A stretch of DNA of 64,000 nt from Mycobacterium sp. 236(2023). GTDB lineage: Bacteria; Actinomycetota; Actinomycetes; Mycobacteriales; Mycobacteriaceae. The stretch is taken from NCBI RefSeq assembly GCF_029623955.1, contig NZ_JARSBP010000008.1, positions 218,151-282,150 on the forward strand, in the 5' to 3' direction. Within the stretch, counting starts at the first letter, position 1. Each line of letters begins with the position of its first letter. The translations under genes and the position numbers were made by a program. Below the pieces are notes generated by a model. That model was not told the origin of the DNA, did no database searches, and saw only the letters and a list, made by a program, of their open reading frames with translations. This document shows, in pieces, positions 23,355 through 30,977 of this stretch.

Positions 23355-24491
23355 TCAGCCGATCGCGGCGGCCCAGTTCTGGGAAAGGTACTGAGAAGCC
23401 GTTTCGGTCTGCTGTGGGGTGGGCACCGTCACCGGCCCGTCGACGACCGGCAGCGCGGCCGCGACGGCGGGGTCGAGAGTGCCGTCGGCGGACATGTTGT
23501 CGGCGCGTACCGGACGAACTCCGCCCTGCGCGAACAGGTTCTGGCCCTCGTCGCTGTAGAGGAACTCCTGCCACAGTCGCGCGGCGGCCGGGTGCGGCGC
23601 GTCCTTGCTGATCGCCTGGTAGTAGTAGCCGGCCACCGGATGCTCCGGCGGGACGACGACGGTCCACGACGGCAGCTTCTTCGTCTCCGAGGAGTTCGTG
23701 TAGTTCCAGTCGATGACCACCGGGGTCTGCCCGGATTCGATGGTGGCGGGAGTCGGGTCGACCGGCAGGAAGTTGCCCGCTTCGTTGAGCTTGCGGAAGA
23801 ACTCCACGCCGGGGGCGATGTCGTCGGCCGAACCGCCTTGCGACAGCGCCACCATCAGCACTCCGGAGAACGCAGCACCGGCCTGGGTCGGATCGCCGTT
23901 GAGCGCCACCTTGCCCCGGTATTCGGGTTTGAGCAGATCGTCGATGCTCGTCACCGGCGGCACCTTCGACGCGTCGAAGCCGATGGACATGTAGCCGCCG
24001 TAGTCGTTGACCCAGGTGCCGTCGGCGTCCTTGAACGCCGCCGGGATGTCGTCGAACGTCTCCACCTTGTACGGCGCGAACATCGACGTGTTGGCAAGCG
24101 CCACCGACTGTCCGAGGTCGAATACGTCGGGCGCGCTACTGCGGCCCTTCTGCTGATTGGCGGCGTTGATCTCGTCCTGGCTGGACGCGTCGGGCTGCGC
24201 GGAGTTGACCTTGATGCCGTACTTCTCGGTGAACGCCGCGATGATTGCCCCGTAGTTGGCCCAATCCGGCGGCAGCGCAATGACATTGAGCTCACCTTCG
24301 GCCTTGGCAGCCTCGACGAGGCCCTCCATGCCGCCGAAATCCTGCGCCGACGTGGCTTCGGCGGCGTTCACGCCGGACTCGGTCTGCGCCCCCTCGCTCT
24401 CCTTCTCGGGCGGTGCACACGCCACCGCGCCGGTGACGAGCAGCGCGGTGAGCGCGGCGGTGAGGGATCTGGAGAAGTTCTTAACGGGCAT
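23355..24491 (-). CDS. ABC importer extracellular solute-binding protein (family 1)
   Basis: The 378-residue protein has a signal peptide and a probable lipid-modified Cys25 (GAVAC, an imperfect lipobox). The mature part shows the PotD/AfuA-like fold pattern: EGELNVIALPPDWANYGAII near the start, hinge-region VFDLGQSVALA, and VVIDWNYTNSSE in the second lobe. The ligand cannot be read off; polyamine, phosphonate and iron are all possible for this class. ATG 24491 begins the operon, which runs through two permeases to the ATPase. Confidence 0.87.
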   Translation of the reverse strand: MPVKNFSRSLTAALTALLVTGAVACAPPEKESEGAQTESGVNAAEATSAQDFGGMEGLVEAAKAEGELNVIALPPDWANYGAIIAAFTEKYGIKVNSAQPDASSQDEINAANQQKGRSSAPDVFDLGQSVALANTSMFAPYKVETFDDIPAAFKDADGTWVNDYGGYMSIGFDASKVPPVTSIDDLLKPEYRGKVALNGDPTQAGAAFSGVLMVALSQGGSADDIAPGVEFFRKLNEAGNFLPVDPTPATIESGQTPVVIDWNYTNSSETKKLPSWTVVVPPEHPVAGYYYQAISKDAPHPAAARLWQEFLYSDEGQNLFAQGGVRPVRADNMSADGTLDPAVAAALPVVDGPVTVPTPQQTETASQYLSQNWAAAIG

Positions 24492-24587
24492 GCCGAACCT
24501 TCCGATGTGCAGGAGGCCATGCAGTGGCCAGGCGGTTACCGCCGCACGACTCCGCAGTGAATGAATCCAACCAGCAGAGCGCAACCC

Positions 24588-24593
24588 TACTCT
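24588..24593 (+). promoter_or_regulatory. -10 box for leaderless start at 24600
   Basis: TACTCT is followed by 6 nt and ATG 24600, which supports this start over an in-frame ATG 39 nt upstream. Confidence 0.45.
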
Positions 24594-24599
24594 GGATGC

Positions 24600-25028
24600 A
24601 TGGCCGATCACGGCGCCTTCGACGCTCCCGGCGAGTTCTCCTCCGCGCCGGTGGCGATGCTCGCGACGGCAGGCGCCGACGCGGTGCCCCACCTGGTCCC
24701 GGTGGTGTTCGCGATAGGTGAGGGTCGCGACGACATCCTCTACACCGCCGTCGACGCGAAACCCAAGACGACGCAACGGCTACGCCGGCTGGCGAACATC
24801 GAGGCCAACCCCGTCGTGAGCCTGCTCGTCGACCACTACGACGACGACTGGTCACAGCTGTGGTGGGTGCGTGCCGACGGGGTCGCGACTATCCATCACA
24901 GCGGGGTGGAGATGGCGACCGGCTACGGTCTACTGCGCGCGAAGTATCCGCAGTATCAGCGGATCGAGCTCGACGGCCCGGTGGTGACCGTCGAGATCAC
25001 CCGATGGTCGTCCTGGCATGGGGGATAA
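24600..25028 (+). CDS. F420-dependent PPOX-class oxidoreductase (Rv0121 type)
   Basis: The 142-residue split-barrel flavoprotein begins MADHGAFDAPGEFSSAPVAM and contains VDAKPKTTQRLRRLANIEAN, the cofactor-phosphate binding stretch of the Rv0121 subfamily (TIGR03668), followed by VVSLLVDHYDDDWSQLWWVR. Members bind F420 or FMN; physiological substrates are unknown. It diverges from the ABC importer operon across 108 nt in which no dyad of note was seen. Confidence 0.82.
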   Translation: MADHGAFDAPGEFSSAPVAMLATAGADAVPHLVPVVFAIGEGRDDILYTAVDAKPKTTQRLRRLANIEANPVVSLLVDHYDDDWSQLWWVRADGVATIHHSGVEMATGYGLLRAKYPQYQRIELDGPVVTVEITRWSSWHGG

Positions 25029-25049
25029 CCGGTAGTCGGGAGTGCGGTT
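25021..25049 (+). promoter_or_regulatory. SigH/SigE-type ECF promoter candidate before the sigma gene
   Basis: GGGGATA (25021-25027), 17 nt and CGGTT (25045-25049) resemble the mycobacterial SigH consensus GGGAAYA-N16/17-cGTT with one mismatch in the -35. This suggests autoregulation of the SigH-like factor encoded at 25114. The same stretch can form a CGGGAG/CTCCCG hairpin (25037-25055), so it could instead end the upstream transcript. Confidence 0.3.
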
Positions 25050-25113
25050 CTCCCGACCCGATTGGGGGGCCAGCAGGGCAGACTGGGTGCCCGCCGCGCG
25101 CGAGGGTTGATCC

Positions 25114-25698
25114 ATGCCCGCCACCCAGACCATCGCCCGCACTGCCGCCGCCCCGCATGACGAACTGCTGACCCGCCGATTCGAACGCGACGCCGTCCCG
25201 TTGATCAAGGACCTGTACCGGCACGCCCTCCGGTTGACCCGCGACCACGCCGACGCCGAAGACCTGCTTCAGGAGACCGCTGCCAAGGCCTACGCCGCCT
25301 TCGGCAGCTTCGCCGAAGGCACCAACCTGATCGGCTGGCTGTACCGGATCATGCACAACACCCACCTGAGTACCTACCGCAGGCAGCAGAGTCGCCCGAT
25401 GCTGCAGTTCACCGACGAGTTCGGCGATTTTGCCGGAACCGGATCCACCGAGGACCTGGTGATGTCGGTGACGACCGACCCGACGATCGCGGCCGCGATG
25501 CGCGCGTTGCCCGAAAAGTACCGGACCGCGGTGTATTACGCCGACATCGAAGGCCGCAAGACCACGGAGATCGCCGAGCTGATGAATGTGCCGATCGGCA
25601 CCGTGATGTCCCGGCTGCACCGCGGCCGCAAGCAGCTGCGGACCGTGCTGTCCGATGTCGCCAGGGACCGCGGCTACGCGCTCTCCGACGCCGCCTGA
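25114..25698 (+). CDS. SigH-like ECF sigma factor
   Basis: The 194-residue sigma-70 family ECF factor has region 2 (RFERDAVPLIKDLYRHALRL, DAEDLLQETAAKAY, GWLYRIMHNTHLSTYRRQQ) and region 4 (LPEKYRTAVYYADIEGRKTT, MNVPIGTVMSRLHRGRKQLR). It ends in VLSDVARDRGY, very like M. tuberculosis SigH. SigH proteins drive the oxidative and heat stress regulon and are normally held by a ZAS anti-sigma encoded immediately downstream. Here the next gene is a convergent DMT transporter, so no cognate anti-sigma gene is adjacent. It is probably a paralogue of the main SigH. Confidence 0.88.
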   Translation: MPATQTIARTAAAPHDELLTRRFERDAVPLIKDLYRHALRLTRDHADAEDLLQETAAKAYAAFGSFAEGTNLIGWLYRIMHNTHLSTYRRQQSRPMLQFTDEFGDFAGTGSTEDLVMSVTTDPTIAAAMRALPEKYRTAVYYADIEGRKTTEIAELMNVPIGTVMSRLHRGRKQLRTVLSDVARDRGYALSDAA

Positions 25699-26597
25699 TT
25701 CTCGGCAGCCTCAGCCCGGCGGTTGGCCGCCTCCAGCGCCTCCTCGTACGCGCCCTCGCCTCGGCCGAGCGCCACGGTGCCTGCCGCCATCGCGATGGTC
25801 GACACGACGATCGCGACCAGATCCCACCGGCTGACGTCGAGATGCTCGCCGAGCACGACCGACCCGAGAACCACTGCGATCACCGGCTCGAGCACCAGCA
25901 TCGTGGGCACCGAGGTCTGCAGGGAACCGGCGTGAAAGGCCGACTGCTGCAACAGCATGGCGACGACGCCGAGCAACGCCAGCAGGTAGAGCACCGGAGT
26001 CGTGAGGACCGCGCCCACACCTTCGTGAGTCAGCAGGTGCATGACGAGTTTGGTGAGCACCGCGACCACACCGAAGATCACCCCGACCGCGACGGCGAGC
26101 GACACCGCCCGGACCCAGCCCGCGAACCGCGTCCCCACGATCACACACGTCAGCACCGCGGCTGAGCAGGCGACCGCGACCACCGCGGAGGTCGTCAGCG
26201 ACGCCTCGTAGTCACCGGGGCTCGCCTTGGCGAGGATGACGAACACAGCGAGCGCGGCCGTCAGCAGCACCGCCCACATCCACTCGCCCCGCGACACTCT
26301 GCGGTGTGCGAGGCGGGCACTCAGCGGCAGCGCGAACAGCAGCGCGGAGACCAGGATGGGCTGCACGAGCAGCAGCGAGCCATTGGCCAGCGCGAGTGCC
26401 TGGAAAACGAAGCCCGCGATCGCAGCCGCCGTCCCCGCCCACCACAACGGCCTGCGCAGCAGAGTGCGGAACATGACCGTGCTGACACCGTCCTCGACAG
26501 GGACGTCGAGAGTGGCACGTTGCCGCACAACGATGCCGACTGCGAGGAAAACCGCGGCCAGGAACGCCAGCAGAACCGTGAGGCCATGGCCGATCAC
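25674..26597 (-). CDS. DMT-superfamily (EamA-like) transporter
   Basis: The 307-residue protein has about nine to ten hydrophobic helices with the duplicated EamA arrangement. The C-terminal half includes TSVPTMLVLEPVIAVVLGS and VLGEHLDVSRWDLVAIVVS, typical of drug/metabolite transporters. A charged Glu/Ala tail follows. The only good start is GTG 26597, 4 nt after the stop of the 84-residue gene, implying coupled translation. Its 3' end overlaps the sigma gene's 3' end by 25 nt. Confidence 0.75.
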   Translation of the reverse strand: MIGHGLTVLLAFLAAVFLAVGIVVRQRATLDVPVEDGVSTVMFRTLLRRPLWWAGTAAAIAGFVFQALALANGSLLLVQPILVSALLFALPLSARLAHRRVSRGEWMWAVLLTAALAVFVILAKASPGDYEASLTTSAVVAVACSAAVLTCVIVGTRFAGWVRAVSLAVAVGVIFGVVAVLTKLVMHLLTHEGVGAVLTTPVLYLLALLGVVAMLLQQSAFHAGSLQTSVPTMLVLEPVIAVVLGSVVLGEHLDVSRWDLVAIVVSTIAMAAGTVALGRGEGAYEEALEAANRRAEAAENQAASESA

Positions 26598-26601
26598 AGA
26601 A

Positions 26602-26856
26602 TCAGTTCCCGACAACCCGCAGATGAGGCCTCTGGGCCGGCTCTTCCTGTACGCCCGCACCGATCTTGTCGGTGACTCCCGCGACCACCGAGTCGACGCG
26701 GTGGACGGCGCGATCCACGGCGGTGTCGAGGTCGTCGGCGGCACTGAGGAGATGGGCGCGCACGGTGAGCCGGAAGCGCTCGCCAGCGCGTCGCACCTTG
26801 CGCCGGAGCCGGTCGTCGATCTCGACGGTCACGTAGGGCAAGACGCGAAGCTTCAT
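26602..26856 (-). CDS. Small basic hypothetical protein (84 aa)
   Basis: The 84-residue product MKLRVLPYVTVEIDDRLRRK... is charged and mostly helical after a short beta strand, with no signal peptide or membrane segment. The Arg-rich N-terminal half could contact nucleic acid or membrane, but there is no recognised domain. GGGGGG directly precedes ATG 26856, and a TAGAGT -10 box lies 7 nt before it. It is coupled to the DMT transporter gene, so it may regulate or assist it. Confidence 0.55.
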   Translation of the reverse strand: MKLRVLPYVTVEIDDRLRRKVRRAGERFRLTVRAHLLSAADDLDTAVDRAVHRVDSVVAGVTDKIGAGVQEEPAQRPHLRVVGN

Positions 26857-26863
26857 CCCCCCG

Positions 26864-26869
26864 ACTCTA
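26864..26869 (-). promoter_or_regulatory. -10 box for the 84-aa gene and DMT transporter
   Basis: On the minus strand TAGAGT is followed by 7 nt and ATG 26856. It overlaps the 3' end of the MHS transporter gene. Confidence 0.35.
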
Positions 26870-28153
26870 TTGCACTTGGGCCAGTGGTCGCCCTGCCGAC
26901 TCTCGCAGCGTCAACACCGTCGCGAGAGAGACGACGGCGGCGGTCATGAGGTAGAAGGCCGGCGCGATCGAGTTGCCGGTGGTGGCGGTCAGCCATGTGA
27001 CGACATAGGGCGTGGTGCCACCGAACACGGCGACGCAGACGTTGTAGCCGACGGAGAAGCCGCTGAACCGCACGCGGGTGGCGAACAGTTCGACGCCGGC
27101 GGACACCGCGCACGAGATGTAGACGGACTCGATCGCCGCCAGCAGGCAGTGCGCGGCGACGGCGGCCACCAGTGACCCCGAGGTCAGCAGCAGGAACAAC
27201 GGGTAGCCGAGGAGCAGAAAGCCGACGGAGCCGCCGATGAGCAGCGGTCGGCGCCCGACCCGATCCGACAGGGCTGCCAGCGGCAGGATCAGGATCAGTG
27301 CGACGAGGCAGGCCAACGTGATCGAAGTGAACGACGCGGACTTCGAAAACTGCAGGGTCTTGATGAAATACGTTGGCAGGAAGGTGAATACGACGTAGTA
27401 GCCGATGTTGAACACGATGAACAAGCCGATCACCTGCAGGATCTGGCGCCATGACGTGTCGACCGCCTCCCGCAGCGGTTTGTCCGCGGTCTTGTCGGCC
27501 TTGCTCAGCTCCGCGAACTGCGGGGTGTCCCCGAGCCGCAGCCGGATGTAGAGCCCGACGAGGCCGAGCGGTCCCGCGATCAGGAACGGGATCCGCCAGC
27601 CGTAGCTCTCCATGGCCGCAGCCGGCAGCAGCGCCTGCAACAGGGTCACCGTGACCGAGCCCAGCAGGAAGCCGACCACGCCCGACCACGCCATGAACGT
27701 GATCGTCAGGCCGCGGTGTTTGTCGCTGGCGAACTCGGCGAGGTAGACCGCGCCGCCGCCGTACTCACCGCCCGCCGAGAATCCCTGCACGCATCGCAGC
27801 ACGAGCAGCAGCAGCGGTGCGGCCACACCGATGGCCTCATACGTCGGCAGCAGACCGATGCAGAGCGTCGCGCCCGACATCAGCAGGATGACGATCGCGA
27901 GCACCTTCTGCCGGCCGATCCGGTCGCCGAGCGGACCGAAGAAGAACCCGCCGAGCGGACGCATGAAGAACGCCGCGGCGAAGATCGCGAACGTGTTGAG
28001 CAGTGCCGTGGTCTCGTTGCCGCTCGGGAAGAAGTGCGCGGCGATGAAGGTCGCGAGGAAGCCGTAGATGGCGAAGTCGAACCATTCCACGGCGTTGCCG
28101 ATGGACGCTCCCGTCACCACCCGGCGAATATCGGTCTCCGCCTGCGTCACCAT
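26867..28153 (-). CDS. MFS transporter, metabolite:H+ symporter (ProP/KgtP-like)
   Basis: The 428-residue protein has twelve helices and the MHS family marks: NAVEWFDFAIYGFLATFIAA near the start, MRPLGGFFFGPLGDRIGRQK (motif A), and CVQGFSAGGEYGGGAVYLAE in the middle. Family members import osmolytes, dicarboxylates, shikimate or aromatic acids with protons. The central loop (DTPQFAELSKADKTADKPLR) is as expected. Substrate is not determinable. It stands alone. Confidence 0.9.
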   Translation of the reverse strand: MVTQAETDIRRVVTGASIGNAVEWFDFAIYGFLATFIAAHFFPSGNETTALLNTFAIFAAAFFMRPLGGFFFGPLGDRIGRQKVLAIVILLMSGATLCIGLLPTYEAIGVAAPLLLLVLRCVQGFSAGGEYGGGAVYLAEFASDKHRGLTITFMAWSGVVGFLLGSVTVTLLQALLPAAAMESYGWRIPFLIAGPLGLVGLYIRLRLGDTPQFAELSKADKTADKPLREAVDTSWRQILQVIGLFIVFNIGYYVVFTFLPTYFIKTLQFSKSASFTSITLACLVALILILPLAALSDRVGRRPLLIGGSVGFLLLGYPLFLLLTSGSLVAAVAAHCLLAAIESVYISCAVSAGVELFATRVRFSGFSVGYNVCVAVFGGTTPYVVTWLTATTGNSIAPAFYLMTAAVVSLATVLTLRESAGRPLAQVQ

Positions 28154-28236
28154 GACAACCCCCGAAACTAAGCGTGGCGCTGAGCATTTCGCTTACCACG
28201 TCGTGGTCTGACGTGTCCTGATGGCAACCTATCGTG

Positions 28237-29007
28237 TCAGCTTCTCGCGGCCCGCTTCGCCGCCTTGACGGCATCGGCGGCGTCCCGGCACGCCTGCTTG
28301 CCCGCGGCGTAGGCGTCCTCCGCGGTCGTCAGCGCGGCCTCGGCATCGGCCAGTCGGCGCTGCGCGTCCTGGTGCCGCAGCCGGGCGTCGGCAAGGTCGG
28401 ACTGCAACTCGGTCAGCGCGGCGTCGGCGTCGGCCTTGGCGCGTTCGGCGGCCGTCACAGCTTCTCGCGCCTTGGAGTCGACTGGCTGCGCCGCCGCCTT
28501 TGCGGGCTTCGCCTTCGGCCCGCCGACCGCAGCCGTGAAGACGAACTCACCGAATCCCGACCACTGTTCGGCCTTCGTCAGCCGGCCCAGCCGCGCGGCG
28601 ACGTCCGGATCGGCGACCGCGGCCTGCAAGGTCGCGTGGACGTCGTCACGCAGCGCGCTCGATGGCGCCGCGACGCCGCTCTGCTCGAGGGCGGTGCGCG
28701 CCAGCCGGTCGACGAGCTTGCGCTGCTCGGCGGTCAGGGTGCGAATCGCCTCGCGGTCCATCGCACCGTGGGCTTCGCGCAGTCGTGCGCCGAGGTCGGT
28801 CAGCTCATCGCGCGCCGGGCCCGACAGCGCCAGTGCATTGACCACCCACGCCGCCGCGGTCGGCTTACGGCTCGCGGTGATCCGGCGGGCCGCCTCCGCG
28901 TCACCGCCCTTCTTGGCCGCCGCGGCGAGCCGCGTGCGCAGCGCGGTGAAGTCCTCGGGTCTGGCGGCATAGAGTTCATCGAGCGCTTCGGTCTCCGCAA
29001 ACTCCAT
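28237..29007 (-). CDS. Alanine-rich coiled-coil hypothetical protein
   Basis: The 256-residue cytoplasmic-looking protein starts MEFAETEALDELYAARPEDF. It has a helical N-terminal domain (residues 1-150) with the AARRITASRKPTAAAWVVNA motif, and a C-terminal Ala/Arg/Glu-rich region (about 180-250) with heptad character. There is no signal peptide or membrane helix. The ALALSGPARDEL pattern recurs, as I recall, in actinobacterial proteins of unknown role. It diverges from kup by 41 nt, so they may share regulation. Confidence 0.65.
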   Translation of the reverse strand: MEFAETEALDELYAARPEDFTALRTRLAAAAKKGGDAEAARRITASRKPTAAAWVVNALALSGPARDELTDLGARLREAHGAMDREAIRTLTAEQRKLVDRLARTALEQSGVAAPSSALRDDVHATLQAAVADPDVAARLGRLTKAEQWSGFGEFVFTAAVGGPKAKPAKAAAQPVDSKAREAVTAAERAKADADAALTELQSDLADARLRHQDAQRRLADAEAALTTAEDAYAAGKQACRDAADAVKAAKRAARS

Positions 29008-29048
29008 GACGTCCGTTCTAGCGCGAAATTTCCGACGAGTCAGCGACA

Positions 29049-30977
29049 ATGTTGCGCATCGACACCAACTCGGGCACCGACCACAGAAACCTCCTCCGGC
29101 CTGCCATCGTGGTCGGCGCGCTCGGTGTGGTCTTCGGCGACATCGGCACCAGCCCCATCTACACGCTGGCGACGGTGTTCGACCCGACGGACCCGCACCC
29201 TGTGCCGGTGTCACCGCAGCACGTCTACGGTGTCGTCTCGCTGATCTTCTGGTCGGTGATGATGATCGTGACGCTCACGTACGTCACGCTCGTGATGCGC
29301 GCCGACAACCACGGCGAGGGCGGCATCATGGCGCTGATCACCTTGGTGCGGAAGTTCGGTGCGCCGAGGAAGCGCCACACGACGATCGTCCTGTCGGCAC
29401 TCGGCGTGTTCGGTGCCGCACTGTTTTTCGGCGACAGCATGATCACCCCCGCGATCTCCGTGCTGTCGGCGGTCGAGGGACTCGAGGTCGTCGACCCCGA
29501 CTTCAAGGACCTCGTCGTCCCGATCACCGCGGTCATCATCGTCGCGCTGTTCTCGGTCCAGCGCCGCGGCACCGCAATGGTCGGCCGGTTCTTCGGCCCG
29601 GTGATGATCCTGTGGTTCGTCTCGATCGGTGCGCTCGGAATCGGCGGGATCGCCCGCAACCCCGACATCCTGCGCGCGCTGTCACCGATGTACGCGCTGG
29701 ATTTCGTCACCGGCCAGTTCCACATCGCATTCTTCGCGCTCGCCGCCGTCGTCCTCGCGGTCACCGGCGCCGAAGCTCTCTACGCGGACATGGGTCACTT
29801 CGGTCGCAAGGCGATCACACTGGGCTGGCTGGGTCTGGTGCTGCCCGCCTGCACGCTGAACTACTTCGGCCAGGGGGCGCTGGTGCTCAGCGACGAAACC
29901 TCGGTCAAGGCACCGTTCTTCCTGCTGATGCCGGAGTGGTCGCGGATCCCGTTGATCCTGCTGGCCACCGCAGCCACCGTCATCGCATCGCAGGCGGTGA
30001 TCACCGGTGCGTTCTCGGTCGCGTCGCAGGCCGCCCAGCTCGGTTACCTGCCCCGGCTGCGCATCCAGCACACGTCGGCGTCGACGATCGGCCAGATCTA
30101 CGTGCCGTGGATCAACGGGGTGCTGCTGGTCGCGGTGCTGATCCTGGTGTTCGCCTTCCGCAGTTCCTCGGCGCTGGCTTATGCGTTCGGCATGGCGGTG
30201 ACGGGCACGATCACGATCACCACGCTGCTGTTCCTGTATCTGGCGCGCACCCGCGCCGGTGCACCGCTGTGGCTGGTGATCGGCGGCGGCGGTGTGCTGC
30301 TGTTCATCGACGTGATGTTCTTCGCGGCGAACATGACCAAGCTCGTGCACGGTGCCTGGCTGCCGCTGCTGATCGCGATCATCGCGTTCACGATCATGAC
30401 GACGTGGCAGCGTGGGCGGGTGCTCGTCACGAAGGCCAGGCGCAAGGCCGAGGGGCCGATGCGCGAGTTCATCGAAAGTCTCAGCACCCGGGAACCGCCG
30501 CTGGTCAGGCTGCCCGGCACCGCGGTGTTCCTGAACCGCGGCGACGACACGGCCCCGCTGTCGATGCGCGCCAACGTCGAGCACAACCATGTGCTCGCCG
30601 AGCACGTGGTGATCGTCTCGCTGAACACCGAGCCGGTGCCCCGGATCCCGGACACCGACCGGATCACGTTCGATGCGCTCGGCGTCCCCGACGACGGAAT
30701 CATCCACGTGATCATGCATTTCGGCTACATGGACCGGGTCAACGTCCCGCACGCACTGAGCCTGCTCGACCCCACCCAGACCGAGGGCCCGCTCAATCTG
30801 GACCAAGCGACCTACTTCTTGTCCAGACTTGAACTGTGCCAAGGCGATTCACCGACGATGGCGCCGTGGCGCAAACGGCTGTTCATCGCGACGTCCTACA
30901 TCACCGCCGACGCCGCTGCCTCGTTCGGGCTTCCACTGGACCGGACGGTGATGATCGGCTCACGACTGGAGGTCTGA
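29049..30977 (+). CDS. kup: KUP/HAK/KT potassium transporter
   Basis: The 642-residue protein is a typical Kup: twelve N-terminal helices (1-430) with GALGVVFGDIGTSPIYTLAT and GEGGIMAL, then a cytoplasmic C-terminal domain of about 200 residues. It imports K+ with protons. ATG 29049 has no obvious Shine-Dalgarno. The last 18 nt overlap the GH65 gene on the opposite strand. Confidence 0.94.
   Translation: MLRIDTNSGTDHRNLLRPAIVVGALGVVFGDIGTSPIYTLATVFDPTDPHPVPVSPQHVYGVVSLIFWSVMMIVTLTYVTLVMRADNHGEGGIMALITLVRKFGAPRKRHTTIVLSALGVFGAALFFGDSMITPAISVLSAVEGLEVVDPDFKDLVVPITAVIIVALFSVQRRGTAMVGRFFGPVMILWFVSIGALGIGGIARNPDILRALSPMYALDFVTGQFHIAFFALAAVVLAVTGAEALYADMGHFGRKAITLGWLGLVLPACTLNYFGQGALVLSDETSVKAPFFLLMPEWSRIPLILLATAATVIASQAVITGAFSVASQAAQLGYLPRLRIQHTSASTIGQIYVPWINGVLLVAVLILVFAFRSSSALAYAFGMAVTGTITITTLLFLYLARTRAGAPLWLVIGGGGVLLFIDVMFFAANMTKLVHGAWLPLLIAIIAFTIMTTWQRGRVLVTKARRKAEGPMREFIESLSTREPPLVRLPGTAVFLNRGDDTAPLSMRANVEHNHVLAEHVVIVSLNTEPVPRIPDTDRITFDALGVPDDGIIHVIMHFGYMDRVNVPHALSLLDPTQTEGPLNLDQATYFLSRLELCQGDSPTMAPWRKRLFIATSYITADAAASFGLPLDRTVMIGSRLEV

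Noticed and set aside
23355..24491. Assigning the PotABCD-like importer to spermidine, iron or thiamine
   Set aside because: The binding protein gives no decisive ligand residues, and no metabolic genes are linked.
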